Shown here: positions 1 through 7,154 of the stretch, one piece after another
How positions within the stretch are numbered: position 1 is the stretch's first letter
Layout: each line of letters starts with the position of its first letter
Assembly (NCBI RefSeq): GCF_052065355.1
Contig: NZ_JBQHUF010000006.1
Location: forward strand, 62,001 to 126,000
Length of the DNA: 64,000 bases
From: Flavonifractor sp052065355
GTDB lineage: Bacteria; Bacillota; Clostridia; Oscillospirales; Oscillospiraceae
Reading direction: 5' to 3'
Notes under the pieces: generated by a model
The model's database searches: none
What the model was told of the DNA's origin: nothing
The model's input: only the letters and a program-made list of their open reading frames with translations
Translations under genes and position numbers: made by a program

Positions 1-702
1 ATTGAAGAACTAAAAGATTTACGCGACGATATAGTTAAACAGCACAAAGATGCTGTTATTCATGAGCAAGTGGCCGAGATAAAGTCCTATGCTCTGTATT
101 CAGAAATCATAGATACATTCAACGAAATTATTGCCGATGAATATTATGACGCTCCTTTGATGTTTGAGTATAACACATGGCGAGCTATGACAATGCTTGA
201 CGGTGGAAATATCAAAGGCAACTTCAATTTTGATGATGCCGGACAACCGCTGTCTACTGCGGCTGGAAATATGCCGGATATTGAATGTGACTATGATGAT
301 TTTGCCCTATCCGTAGAAGTGACATTACAGTCCGGTCAACGCCAGTACGAATCGGAAGGAGAGCCCGTTGCACGACATTACGGACAATTAAAAAAGAAAA
401 GCGGAAAAGAAACCTACTGTCTTTTTATCGCGCCAACAATCAACGCAGCGACTTTAGCGCATTTTTATGGATTAAACCATCTTTCTATTGCGCTCTATGG
501 CGGGAAGTCTAAAATTATCCCGTTAGAATTAGACCAGTTCATGCGTCTTATTGAGAATTCGTACAATTACGAAACTCAGCCAGAGCCAAAAGACATTCGA
601 CGTTTTCTTGATTACGCCATTATGCTATGTGAAAAAGCAACTGATGAAAACAACTGGCGTTCTGGCATCCAAGCTTGTGTTGATATGTGGCTGGCATCAT
701 AA
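1..702 (+). CDS. AlwI-family type II restriction endonuclease, 3' part
   Basis: The frame is open from base 1, so the N terminus lies outside the window; a GTG at 70 is an internal codon rather than a convincing start, because it has no Shine-Dalgarno sequence. About 233 residues are visible. The run P-D-I-E-C followed by an E-V-T-L strand and a conserved E-G-E-P-V-x-R-H segment resembles the catalytic region of the AlwI family (type IIS enzymes recognising GGATC or similar), with the Asp and Glu as likely metal ligands of a PD-(D/E)xK fold. The cognate methyltransferase is not in the window and would be expected upstream. Base composition is low in GC compared with the core genes to the right, which fits horizontal acquisition. 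Confidence 0.75.
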   Translation: MEELKDLRDDIVKQHKDAVIHEQVAEIKSYALYSEIIDTFNEIIADEYYDAPLMFEYNTWRAMTMLDGGNIKGNFNFDDAGQPLSTAAGNMPDIECDYDDFALSVEVTLQSGQRQYESEGEPVARHYGQLKKKSGKETYCLFIAPTINAATLAHFYGLNHLSIALYGGKSKIIPLELDQFMRLIENSYNYETQPEPKDIRRFLDYAIMLCEKATDENNWRSGIQACVDMWLAS

Positions 703-710
703 AATAGCAA

Positions 711-750
711 AGGCGGGAAAGCCCTAAAATGGCTTCCCGCCTATTTCAAT
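711..750 (+). terminator. Intrinsic terminator of the endonuclease gene
   Basis: Arms 712-723 and 731-741 pair (GGCGGGAA... with ...TTCCCGCC, one bulged base) directly after the stop codon, followed by a T-rich stretch. Confidence 0.6.
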
Positions 751-1341
751 TTTGCGAGGGAGACCGCTCCTAAATTAAAAGAATGCGGCCATGCACTTTG
801 AGGGATTAGCCGCCTTGTCTGCCCGTTCAGCGGGACTGAGGGCGACAGTCAAGACCGGATGTAAACCCGTTTATTTCAGCCTTGACGGTTGTCCGCTGTC
901 CTGCTACTTTTCCGGGAGTGTGGCCACAACTTCGGGATATTTTGTCCACAAGTCGGAGCGCAGGACGAGGGACGGAGGCTTTCATATACCTGCCGCCGTT
1001 CTCTGAAACCAGCCTGATTTTTGTTCATTCCCATCCACAAAAAGTCAGCCTGGTTTCCTGCCGGAGCAAGTGGATCGCAAAAAGCACCGCGCCCCGCTCT
1101 CTCCGCCAGCCACGCCAGCAGGTATAACACACTACACTTTGCGTTGCAAAGTCGTGTGCCAAAGGGATATCCCCTTTGGAAACCCCTATTTTGTCGGGAA
1201 GCTGGTACAGCCTGCATAGGAGCAGCTGTACCCATTCCCTCCAAAACGAAATAGGCGGCATAGGCCAGCCCGTCCCCGGTGCTGATCTATGCCGCCTATT
1301 TGCTGATATGGCCGCTTACTGGATCGCCCATATCAACCGTT
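743..1341. other. Noncoding, hairpin-rich end of the island
   Basis: I see no convincing gene here. The stretch contains several perfect or near-perfect palindromes: 14-bp arms 1249-1262 and 1288-1301 (AAATAGGCGGCATA and its complement, 25-base loop), CCAAAGGGATATCCCCTTTGG near 1159-1179, ACTTTGCGTTGCAAAGT near 1135-1151, and GATATGG/CCATATC around 1304-1333. Clustered hairpins next to an insertion junction could be recombination or transfer sites, or decayed element sequence. Confidence 0.4.
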
Positions 1342-1473
1342 CTAATTTATTACTTCCGTATGCACCGTGGATTTGCTGATGCCGAACTTCTTGGCCGCGC
1401 CGCGCACCGTCGCTTTGTTCTCTATGATGTAAAGCGCCAGCCGGCAGGCGCGCTCCTCGATGTTCCCTTTCAC
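1342..1473 (-). pseudogene. spoIIID: Truncated sporulation regulator SpoIIID
   Basis: Reading left from a GTG at 1473, preceded by GGGGAG at 7-base spacing, the product begins VKGNIEERACRLALYIIE and continues through K-x-T-V-R-x-A-A-K-K-F-G-I-S-K-S-T-V-H. This is the SpoIIID N-terminal helix-turn-helix. Intact SpoIIID continues with a K-D-V-T-E-R-L type segment and a basic C terminus to ~85-90 residues; here four unrelated residues and a TAG follow, giving 43 residues. The break coincides with the boundary of the island. SpoIIID is the mother-cell regulator that acts after SigE, so this copy cannot work unless the rest of the gene is restored by excision or another copy exists. Confidence 0.75.
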
Positions 1474-1594
1474 ACAGCAACACTCCCCGCAATGTTTCTC
1501 ACGGGGCATGTATATGCGCCCACGCCGCCGGAGATTCCCCTTTCCCGCCGGAGGGAAATGGAGTATACTAGGAAAAAAGAAAGGGGGGAGGCCT

Positions 1595-2476
1595 GTGCTG
1601 GACTTTCGCATGGATACCTTTCTGGAGGTGTGCCGGTGCAGAAACTACACCCGGGCGGCGGAGAATTTGAATATCACCCAGCCGGCGGTGACGCAGCATA
1701 TCCAGTATTTGCAGAATTACTACGGCGTTAAGCTGTTTATTTATCGGAACAAGCAGCTCACCCTCACCCCGGAGGGCGAGCTGCTCCAGCGGGCTGCCCT
1801 CACCATGCGCCACGACGAGGAGAAGCTGAAGCGGGATATGGGGGACCTGAAGGCGGGACGGCGGTCCATCCGCTTCGGAGCCACCCTCACCATCGGGGAG
1901 TACCTGCTGCCTCAGCGGGTGGCCGACTACATGAAGCGCAATCCTGCCACCGATGTGCACATGGTGGTGGAGGACACCAAGAGCCTGCTGCGGCGGCTCA
2001 ACGAGGGAGAGCTGGACTTCGCAGTGGTGGAGGGCTATTTCCACAAGAGCGAGTATGACTATATCCTCTGGTCTTATGAGCCCTACATCTGCGTCCGGAG
2101 TCCCGGCTACCCCCTGCCTGAGGGTTCGCTCCACCTGCGGGACCTGTTTTCCCAGGAGCTGATCCTCCGCAACGACGGGTCGGGCACCCGGGACGTATTG
2201 GTGAAGGCCCTGGAGGGGATGAACTACCACCTGTCCGACTTCCGCCACATCATCGAGATCAGCGACCTGTTTGTCATCAAGGAGCTGGTCAAGCGTGGCT
2301 GCGGCATTACCTTCCTCTACCACAAGGCGGTGGAGCGGGAGCTGGCCGACGGCTCCATCCTCCAGGTGGAGCTGGCCGATTTTCAGGTCTCCCACGAGTT
2401 TACCTTCCTGTGGCGGAAGGACAGCGTATTTGAGGAGGAATTCCGACAGGTTTTTCGGGAATTATCCGGCCAATAA
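1595..2476 (+). CDS. LysR-family transcriptional regulator next to asrABC
   Basis: This is a 293-residue regulator with the standard LysR layout. An N-terminal winged helix-turn-helix (residues ~3-60, with the typical N-Y-T-R-A-A-E-N-L-N-I-T-Q-P-A-V-T segment) is followed by a periplasmic-binding-protein-like effector domain. The GTG start at 1595 is chosen because AAGGGGGGAG (1581-1590) lies at proper spacing and residues further upstream do not look like protein. A TATACT at 1564-1569 may be its -10. It is transcribed towards the sulfite reductase genes but separated from them by a terminator, so it is more likely their regulator than part of their operon. The effector is unknown. Confidence 0.85.
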   Translation: MLDFRMDTFLEVCRCRNYTRAAENLNITQPAVTQHIQYLQNYYGVKLFIYRNKQLTLTPEGELLQRAALTMRHDEEKLKRDMGDLKAGRRSIRFGATLTIGEYLLPQRVADYMKRNPATDVHMVVEDTKSLLRRLNEGELDFAVVEGYFHKSEYDYILWSYEPYICVRSPGYPLPEGSLHLRDLFSQELILRNDGSGTRDVLVKALEGMNYHLSDFRHIIEISDLFVIKELVKRGCGITFLYHKAVERELADGSILQVELADFQVSHEFTFLWRKDSVFEEEFRQVFRELSGQ

Positions 2477-2506
2477 ATCATTTTTTAGCAGAAAAGAGAA
2501 CTATTT

Positions 2507-2548
2507 AAGCCGCATTTCGTTCTTTCAGACGGAATGCGGCTTCTTTTG
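2507..2548 (+). terminator. Terminator of the LysR gene
   Basis: AAGCCGCATT (from 2507) pairs with AATGCGGCTT (to 2542), with partial pairing of the inner TCG/CGG; a T-rich tail follows. Confidence 0.7.
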
Positions 2549-2578
2549 CTTATGCCATTAGAAAAGATTATGAAAGCA

Positions 2579-2626
2579 TAATAAAATAAAAGTTTCCTTT
2601 TGGGTGCGGACAATGTTATTTTATTA
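2579..2626 (+). promoter_or_regulatory. 11-bp inverted repeat in the asrA upstream region (candidate operator)
   Basis: TAATAAAATAA (2579-2589) is perfectly inverted as TTATTTTATTA (2616-2626) across a 26-base GC-richer spacer, 39 bases before asrA. It lies where a promoter is expected. A pair of AT-rich half sites at this distance would suit a dimeric or tetrameric regulator such as the adjacent LysR protein. AT-rich repeats can arise by chance in a leader, so this is a candidate only. Confidence 0.35.
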
Positions 2627-2664
2627 ACAGAATCTAATTTATTTTTATTAAGGAGGTACGGAGC

Positions 2665-3702
2665 ATGGGTTTCTCCCTCACCGCCGCTCAGGCGGACGCC
2701 GTGCTGAGCGCACTCAAGAAGGACTACCGGATCTACGCCCCCAAGCGCTTCCCCAAGGCGGGCCGCTATTCCGACACGGATGTGGTGAAGTACGCCGAGG
2801 TGGACTGCTTTGCCGACATCGTGTGGGACGTGAAGTCCGACTACCCCGCCAAAGAGGTCATCACCCCCATCCAGCAGGCCATCTTCTACTTCACTGAGGA
2901 CGAGTACCGGGCCAGCAAGGTCAAGGAGAAGCCCATCCTCATCCTGGCCCGCCCCTGCGACATCAACGCCCAGCACATCCAGGCCAAGATCTACGCCGGT
3001 AACGGCGGCTATGAGGACCTGTACTACAAGCGGGTCCGGGACCTGGTGAAGTTCGCCATGATGGAGTGCAACGGCGGCGACGACACCTGCTTCTGCGTGT
3101 CCATGGGCACCAACAAGACCGACGACTACTCCCTGGCCCTGAAGTTCTCCGCTAACGGCGTGCAGGTGCAGGTCACCGACGACACCTTTGCCCCCTACTT
3201 TGCCGGTATGACCGAGACCGACTACACCCCTGCCTTCGTGGAGGAGAACGAGCTGAAGGTCACCGTACCCGACCTGGACGACAAGGCTGTGCGCCTGGCT
3301 CTGAAGAGCCACCCCATGTGGAAGGAATTCAACAGCCGCTGCATCTCCTGCGGCGCCTGCACTGTGGCCTGCTCCACCTGCACCTGCTTCACCACCCGTG
3401 ACGTGATCTACGGCGACAACCCCGAGGTGGGCGAGCGCCGCCGGGTCACCGCCTCCTGCCAGATCGCCGGCTTTGATCAGATGGCCGGGCAGAAGGAGTT
3501 CCGCTCCACCGCCGGGGACCGGATGCGCTACAAGGTGCTCCACAAGTTCCACGACTACAAGGCCCGCTTTGGTGAGCAGCACATGTGCGTGGGCTGCGGC
3601 CGCTGCACTCACCGCTGCCCGGAGCTCATTTCCATCTCCGCTACCGTCAACAAGGTCAACGCCGCTGTGGAAGAGATCAAGGCTTCCATGGCCAATCAGT
3701 AA
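2665..3702 (+). CDS. asrA: Anaerobic sulfite reductase subunit A (iron-sulfur)
   Basis: AsrA carries electrons within the cytoplasmic AsrABC complex that reduces sulfite to sulfide. The 345-residue protein has two C-terminal 4Fe-4S ferredoxin motifs, CISCGACTVACSTC (about residues 229-242) and CVGCGRCTHRC (about 311-321), and an N-terminal domain typical of the family. The start has a strong AAGGAGGT (2651-2658). It is the first gene of a tight three-gene operon (15 bases to asrB, 17 to asrC). Length and order match the Salmonella and clostridial asr operon, where expression is anaerobic and sulfite-inducible. Confidence 0.95.
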   Translation: MGFSLTAAQADAVLSALKKDYRIYAPKRFPKAGRYSDTDVVKYAEVDCFADIVWDVKSDYPAKEVITPIQQAIFYFTEDEYRASKVKEKPILILARPCDINAQHIQAKIYAGNGGYEDLYYKRVRDLVKFAMMECNGGDDTCFCVSMGTNKTDDYSLALKFSANGVQVQVTDDTFAPYFAGMTETDYTPAFVEENELKVTVPDLDDKAVRLALKSHPMWKEFNSRCISCGACTVACSTCTCFTTRDVIYGDNPEVGERRRVTASCQIAGFDQMAGQKEFRSTAGDRMRYKVLHKFHDYKARFGEQHMCVGCGRCTHRCPELISISATVNKVNAAVEEIKASMANQ

Positions 3703-3717
3703 GGGAGGGCAGAAGCT

Positions 3718-4509
3718 ATGATGAATCCCGTGCAGCCTCAGGCCTGTACCATCCTGAGCGTCAAGAAAGAGAGTGTCCACGAGTGGACCTTCCGCGTGGC
3801 CACCGACGCCAAGCCCGCCCACGGCCAGTTCATGCAGCTGTCCATCCCCATGATCGGCGAGGCTCCCATCTCCGTGTCCGCCCAGGGGGACGGCTGGCTG
3901 GAGTTCACCATCCGCTCCGTAGGTAAGGTCACCAACGTGATTTTCCAGAAGGAAGCCGGCGACACCCTCTTCCTCCGGGGCCCCTACGGCAAGGGCTGGC
4001 CTGTGGAGCAGTTCAAGGGCAAGCACCTGGTGGTCATCACCGGCGGCACCGGCCTGGCTCCCGTCCGCTCTATGCTGAACATGCTGGCGGACGACCCCGA
4101 CTATGTCAAGTCCGTCCACCTGATCTCCGGCTTCAAGAATGAGGAGGGCATCGTCTTCCACAGCGAGCTGGAGGCCTGGAAGGACAAGTTCTCCACCATC
4201 TACGCCCTGGACAACGACGCCAAGGAGGGCTGGCGCACCGGCCTGGTCACCACCTTCGTGAAGGAGATCCCCTTCGATTCCTTCGACGGCAACTACGCCG
4301 TTGTGGTGGTGGGTCCCCCGCCCATGATGAAGTTCACCGGCCTGGAGCTGATGAACAACGGCGTGGACGCCGAGAAGGTGTGGATGAGCTTCGAGCGCAA
4401 GATGTCCTGCGCCGTGGGCAAGTGCGGCCACTGCCGCATCGACGAGGTGTATGTATGCCTGGACGGCCCCGTGTTCCCCTACACCGTGGCCCGTGACCTG
4501 GTGGACTGA
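3718..4509 (+). CDS. asrB: Anaerobic sulfite reductase subunit B (flavin, NAD(P)H-binding)
   Basis: This 263-residue member of the ferredoxin-NADP reductase superfamily takes electrons from NADH and passes them to AsrA/AsrC. The N-terminal half is an FAD-binding barrel. A nucleotide-binding G-G-T-G-L-A-P segment lies near residue 105. The C-terminal C-A-V-G-K-C-G-H-C followed by a fourth Cys ligates a 2Fe-2S cluster. Two adjacent ATG codons (3718 and 3721) are both compatible with the AGGGAGG ribosome-binding site; the first is annotated. It is translated in the asrABC operon. Confidence 0.95.
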   Translation: MMNPVQPQACTILSVKKESVHEWTFRVATDAKPAHGQFMQLSIPMIGEAPISVSAQGDGWLEFTIRSVGKVTNVIFQKEAGDTLFLRGPYGKGWPVEQFKGKHLVVITGGTGLAPVRSMLNMLADDPDYVKSVHLISGFKNEEGIVFHSELEAWKDKFSTIYALDNDAKEGWRTGLVTTFVKEIPFDSFDGNYAVVVVGPPPMMKFTGLELMNNGVDAEKVWMSFERKMSCAVGKCGHCRIDEVYVCLDGPVFPYTVARDLVD

Positions 4510-4526
4510 GAAAGGAGTAGGGAAGG

Positions 4527-5594
4527 ATGAATCACGATATCAACGTTAAAAAGATGCGCCTGAACTGCTTCCGGCAGTCCAAGGTACCCGGTGAGTTCAT
4601 GCTCCAGATGCGTGTCCCCGGCGGCATGGTGGATGCCAAGTACCTCAGCTACGTCCAGCACATTGCCGACACCTGGGGCGACGGTAACTTCCACTTCGGT
4701 ACCCGCCAGACCTTCGACATCACCGGCATCAAGTACGAGAACGTGCCCGCCGTGAACGAGTACCTGGAGCAGTACATCAAGGAAGTGGACGCCGAGCTGT
4801 GCGGCGTGGACATGGACACCGTGGCCCACGAGCCCCAACCCTGGGACCCCAAGGCCGGCTACCCCACCATCGGCGCCCGCAACATCACCGCCTGCGTAGG
4901 CAACTACCACTGCATCTGCGGCAACTGCAACACCTTCGAGCTGGCCCGGAAGATCGAGCCCATTATCTTCCCCAGCCACTACCACATCAAGATTAACATC
5001 GCCGGCTGCCCCAACGACTGCAACAAGGCCCACCTGTGCGACTTCGGCATCATCGGTGTGGCCCGCATGACCTACCACCCCGAGCGGTGTATCGCCTGCG
5101 GCGCCTGTGTTCGGGCCTGCGAGCACGGCGCTACCCGGGTGCTGTCCGCCAATAAGGGTATCGGCAAGGTGGAGAAGGACCCCTGCTGCTGCGTGGGCTG
5201 CGGCGAGTGCGTGCGGGTGTGCCCCACCTCCGCCTGGACCCGCCAGGAGACCAAGTTCTACCGGGTCATCCTGGGCGGCCGTACCGGACGCCAGACCCCC
5301 CGTACCGGCAAGATGTTCCTGAACTGGGCCACCGAGGACGTGATCCTGGGGGTGCTGAAGAACTGGCAAAAGTTCTCCGCCTGGGTCATGGACTACAAGC
5401 CCGAGTATCTCCACGGCGGTCACCTGATCGATCGTGCCGGCTACAAGAAGTTCAAGGAGATCATCCTGGACGGGGTGGAGCTCAACCCCGAGTGCCTGGT
5501 GGCCGAGGATATCTTCTGGCACGAGACCGAGTACCGCTCCAACTTCAACGTCAAGCCCCTGAGCATGCATCACACCGCTGGTCCTCAGGAGTGA
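4527..5594 (+). CDS. asrC: Anaerobic sulfite reductase subunit C (siroheme catalytic subunit)
   Basis: AsrC holds the siroheme-4Fe4S site where sulfite receives six electrons to give sulfide. The 355-residue protein has the nitrite/sulfite-reductase ferredoxin-like half domain and siroheme/4Fe-4S cysteines in the C-V-G-N-Y-H-C-I-C-G-N-C and A-G-C-P-N-D-C-N-K-A segments. Two ferredoxin motifs follow, CIACGACVRACEHG and CCCVGCGECVRVC. The start follows AAAGGAG (4511-4517). It is the last gene of the operon, before a strong terminator. Confidence 0.95.
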   Translation: MNHDINVKKMRLNCFRQSKVPGEFMLQMRVPGGMVDAKYLSYVQHIADTWGDGNFHFGTRQTFDITGIKYENVPAVNEYLEQYIKEVDAELCGVDMDTVAHEPQPWDPKAGYPTIGARNITACVGNYHCICGNCNTFELARKIEPIIFPSHYHIKINIAGCPNDCNKAHLCDFGIIGVARMTYHPERCIACGACVRACEHGATRVLSANKGIGKVEKDPCCCVGCGECVRVCPTSAWTRQETKFYRVILGGRTGRQTPRTGKMFLNWATEDVILGVLKNWQKFSAWVMDYKPEYLHGGHLIDRAGYKKFKEIILDGVELNPECLVAEDIFWHETEYRSNFNVKPLSMHHTAGPQE

Positions 5595-5606
5595 GCATAA
5601 CAGAAA

Positions 5607-5640
5607 ACCGGCCTGCCGCTTGTGCGGCAGGCCGGTTTTT
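5607..5640. terminator. Bidirectional terminator between asrC and degV
   Basis: Perfect 13-bp arms ACCGGCCTGCCGC (5607-5619) and complement (5624-5636), with T tracts on both sides, separate convergent genes. Confidence 0.9.
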
Positions 5641-5647
5641 GCTGTTT

Positions 5648-6517
5648 TCAGGCCTTCAGAGCCTTGGTAACGGTCACAGCCAGGGCGCCGGGGCCGATGT
5701 GGCAGGCTACCGACAGGGACAGGGGATCTGCATGGATAGGATAGCCGGGGAATTCGTGCTCCAGCTCCTCCAGCCACTCCTGGGCGTCCTCCCGCTTGCC
5801 GGTGAAGGCGGCGGCGATGTGGAGCTCCTCCGGGCCGGACAGACCGGCAAACTGGGTGTCCATCGTCTTGTGGATGGCGTCCAGCATGGTCTTTTTGGCT
5901 GCCTTCCAGCCACGGGCCTTGGCAAAGGAGTCCAGCTTCTCTCCCTGAATGCGCAGCACCGGCTTCAGACCCAGCACCGTGCCGATGGCCGCGGCTGCCG
6001 GGGTGCACCGGCCGCCCTTCTTCAGGTACTTCAGGGTGTCCACCGTGATGTAGATATCCGACTCAAACTTGGTCTGCTCCAGCAGCGCCTTGATCGCGGC
6101 CGCGCCCATGCCGGCTTCCGCCAGAGCCTTGGCGTCCAGCACCGACTGGCGCTGGGTGACGGAAATGCGCTGGTTGTTCACCACAAAGACCTTGCCCTCG
6201 TAGTCCTGGGACAGCATCTCGGCAGTCTCCCAGGAGGAGCTCAGGCCGCTGGACATGGGGATGTACACGATCTGGTCGTAGTCCTTCAAAATCTTCTCCC
6301 ACAGCTCGATGACGTCGCCGGGGGCGGGCTGGGTGGTCTTTACGTCGGCGTCCTCCGCCAGGCGCTGATAAAACTGATCCTGGCTCAGGGTGATGTCCTC
6401 CAGAAACAGCTCGTCGTTGATATAAAAGGGCATGGGCAGCACATAGATCCCCAGTTCCCTGCCCTGAGCCTGGGTGATGCCGCTGTTGCTGTCCGTGGCA
6501 ATGGCAATTCTGCTCAT
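5648..6517 (-). CDS. DegV-family fatty-acid-binding protein (FakB-like)
   Basis: DegV proteins bind a fatty acid and present it to the kinase FakA for phosphorylation and use in phospholipid synthesis. The 289-residue protein starts with the family's I-A-T-D-S-N-S-G-I strand and has the M-S-S-G-L-S-S-S loop near residue 92, which contacts the carboxylate. Its start codon overlaps the stop codon of the upstream MarR gene (ATGA), so the two are translationally coupled. The pairing with a MarR protein and a FabT-like palindrome supports a lipid role. No fakA is in the window. Confidence 0.85.
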   Translation of the reverse strand: MSRIAIATDSNSGITQAQGRELGIYVLPMPFYINDELFLEDITLSQDQFYQRLAEDADVKTTQPAPGDVIELWEKILKDYDQIVYIPMSSGLSSSWETAEMLSQDYEGKVFVVNNQRISVTQRQSVLDAKALAEAGMGAAAIKALLEQTKFESDIYITVDTLKYLKKGGRCTPAAAAIGTVLGLKPVLRIQGEKLDSFAKARGWKAAKKTMLDAIHKTMDTQFAGLSGPEELHIAAAFTGKREDAQEWLEELEHEFPGYPIHADPLSLSVACHIGPGALAVTVTKALKA

Positions 6518-6987
6518 ATATATTCCTCCATCTTTGTTTGTTCCCCGATGCTCCCATGCAGGGCATGGGAGAGCTTATCCACTGTCCGGATCAGACCCGC
6601 CGCTTCGTCCTCGCTCAGACAGGCAATGGCGCTTTCCGTCAGTTTCTTCCGAAATGCAATGTATCGTTCACTGGCCTTCCGCCCCAGCTCGGTGGGCGCC
6701 AGCCGTACCACCCGCCGGTCCTGCTCGTCCCGGCGGCGGGTGAGATACCCCTTCTTTTCCAGCAGCTTCACTGCCGAGGTCAGCGTCCCCGCGGTGACCC
6801 GCCGGGCGGCCGCAATGGCGGTAGAGCGGTTATCCAGGCCGCCGTCCACCGCACGGCACACGGTCTCCAGCAGCCTAGCCTCCTGAGGGGACAGGTCGGC
6901 ACCCGACAAAAATCCGGCTTCCGCCCGCTGAAAGCGGTCCAACAGCTCGGTTACAAAGCGATTGAGGGTCTCTTTGCCCTGCTCCAC
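6514..6987 (-). CDS. MarR-family regulator, candidate FabT-like fatty-acid repressor
   Basis: This 157-residue winged-helix protein has the usual MarR core: a recognition-helix region around V-T-A-G-T-L-T-S-A-V-K-L-L-E-K-K-G-Y-L and a wing with R-R-D-E-Q-D-R-R. The GTG start at 6987 is preferred over an ATG nine codons upstream because GGAGGGG lies five bases before it. It forms a two-gene operon with the FakB-like gene. Upstream is a strong promoter and a TTTGA-N3-TCAAA palindrome like that bound by FabT. The assignment as FabT-like rests on the site and the neighbour, not on sequence identity. Confidence 0.85.
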   Translation of the reverse strand: MEQGKETLNRFVTELLDRFQRAEAGFLSGADLSPQEARLLETVCRAVDGGLDNRSTAIAAARRVTAGTLTSAVKLLEKKGYLTRRRDEQDRRVVRLAPTELGRKASERYIAFRKKLTESAIACLSEDEAAGLIRTVDKLSHALHGSIGEQTKMEEYI

Positions 6988-7012
6988 GTCATCCCCTCCT
7001 ATGCTGTTAAGC

Positions 7013-7060
7013 ATTATACTCGCACCGCCGCAAAAGTCAAGATACTTTGAACATCAAACT
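7013..7060 (-). promoter_or_regulatory. Promoter and FabT-like palindrome for marR-degV
   Basis: On the minus strand TTGACT (7035-7040), a 16-base spacer and TATAAT (7013-7018) form a near-consensus promoter. Just upstream of the -35, 7044-7060 contains TTTGATGTTCAAA, which matches the TTTGA-N3-TCAAA core of known FabT boxes. Confidence 0.65.
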
Positions 7061-7095
7061 TTTTCCGTGCGATGGAAAAAAGGAGCAGGACAGGC

Positions 7096-7125
7096 TCATA
7101 TTTCCCGGCGGCGGCGCATAGGTAT
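7096..7125 (+). promoter_or_regulatory. Candidate SigE-type sporulation promoter for spoIIP
   Basis: TCATATT (7096-7102) fits the SigE -35 consensus KMATATT exactly. After 14 bases, CATAGGTAT (7117-7125) keeps the CATA start of the SigE -10. The distance to spoIIP (start 7155) is suitable. SpoIIP is a SigE-regulon gene in Bacillus. Confidence 0.5.
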
Positions 7126-7154
7126 GACTATCAAGCTACAAAGGATGATGCGAC

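Larger units (their letters stand above)
1..1357. mobile_element. Right end of an AT-rich accessory island inserted in spoIIID (partial)
   Basis: The first ~700 bases are clearly AT-richer than the chromosome that begins near 1.4 kb and carry a restriction endonuclease. They are followed by ~600 bases of hairpin-rich noncoding DNA, and the island abuts a spoIIID reading frame that loses its homology after the S-T-V-H of the recognition helix (about 1357). I infer an insertion whose other end lies left of the window. No integrase is visible on this side, so the type of element is unknown. Confidence 0.5.

Noticed and set aside
791..1254. Several overlapping frames of 60-120 codons in the island end
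   Set aside because: They overlap on both strands, cross palindromes and have no ribosome-binding site.
2485..4431. Long minus-strand frame opposite asrA and asrB
   Set aside because: Its composition is that of antisense coding DNA and it has no credible start; AsrA and AsrB explain the region.
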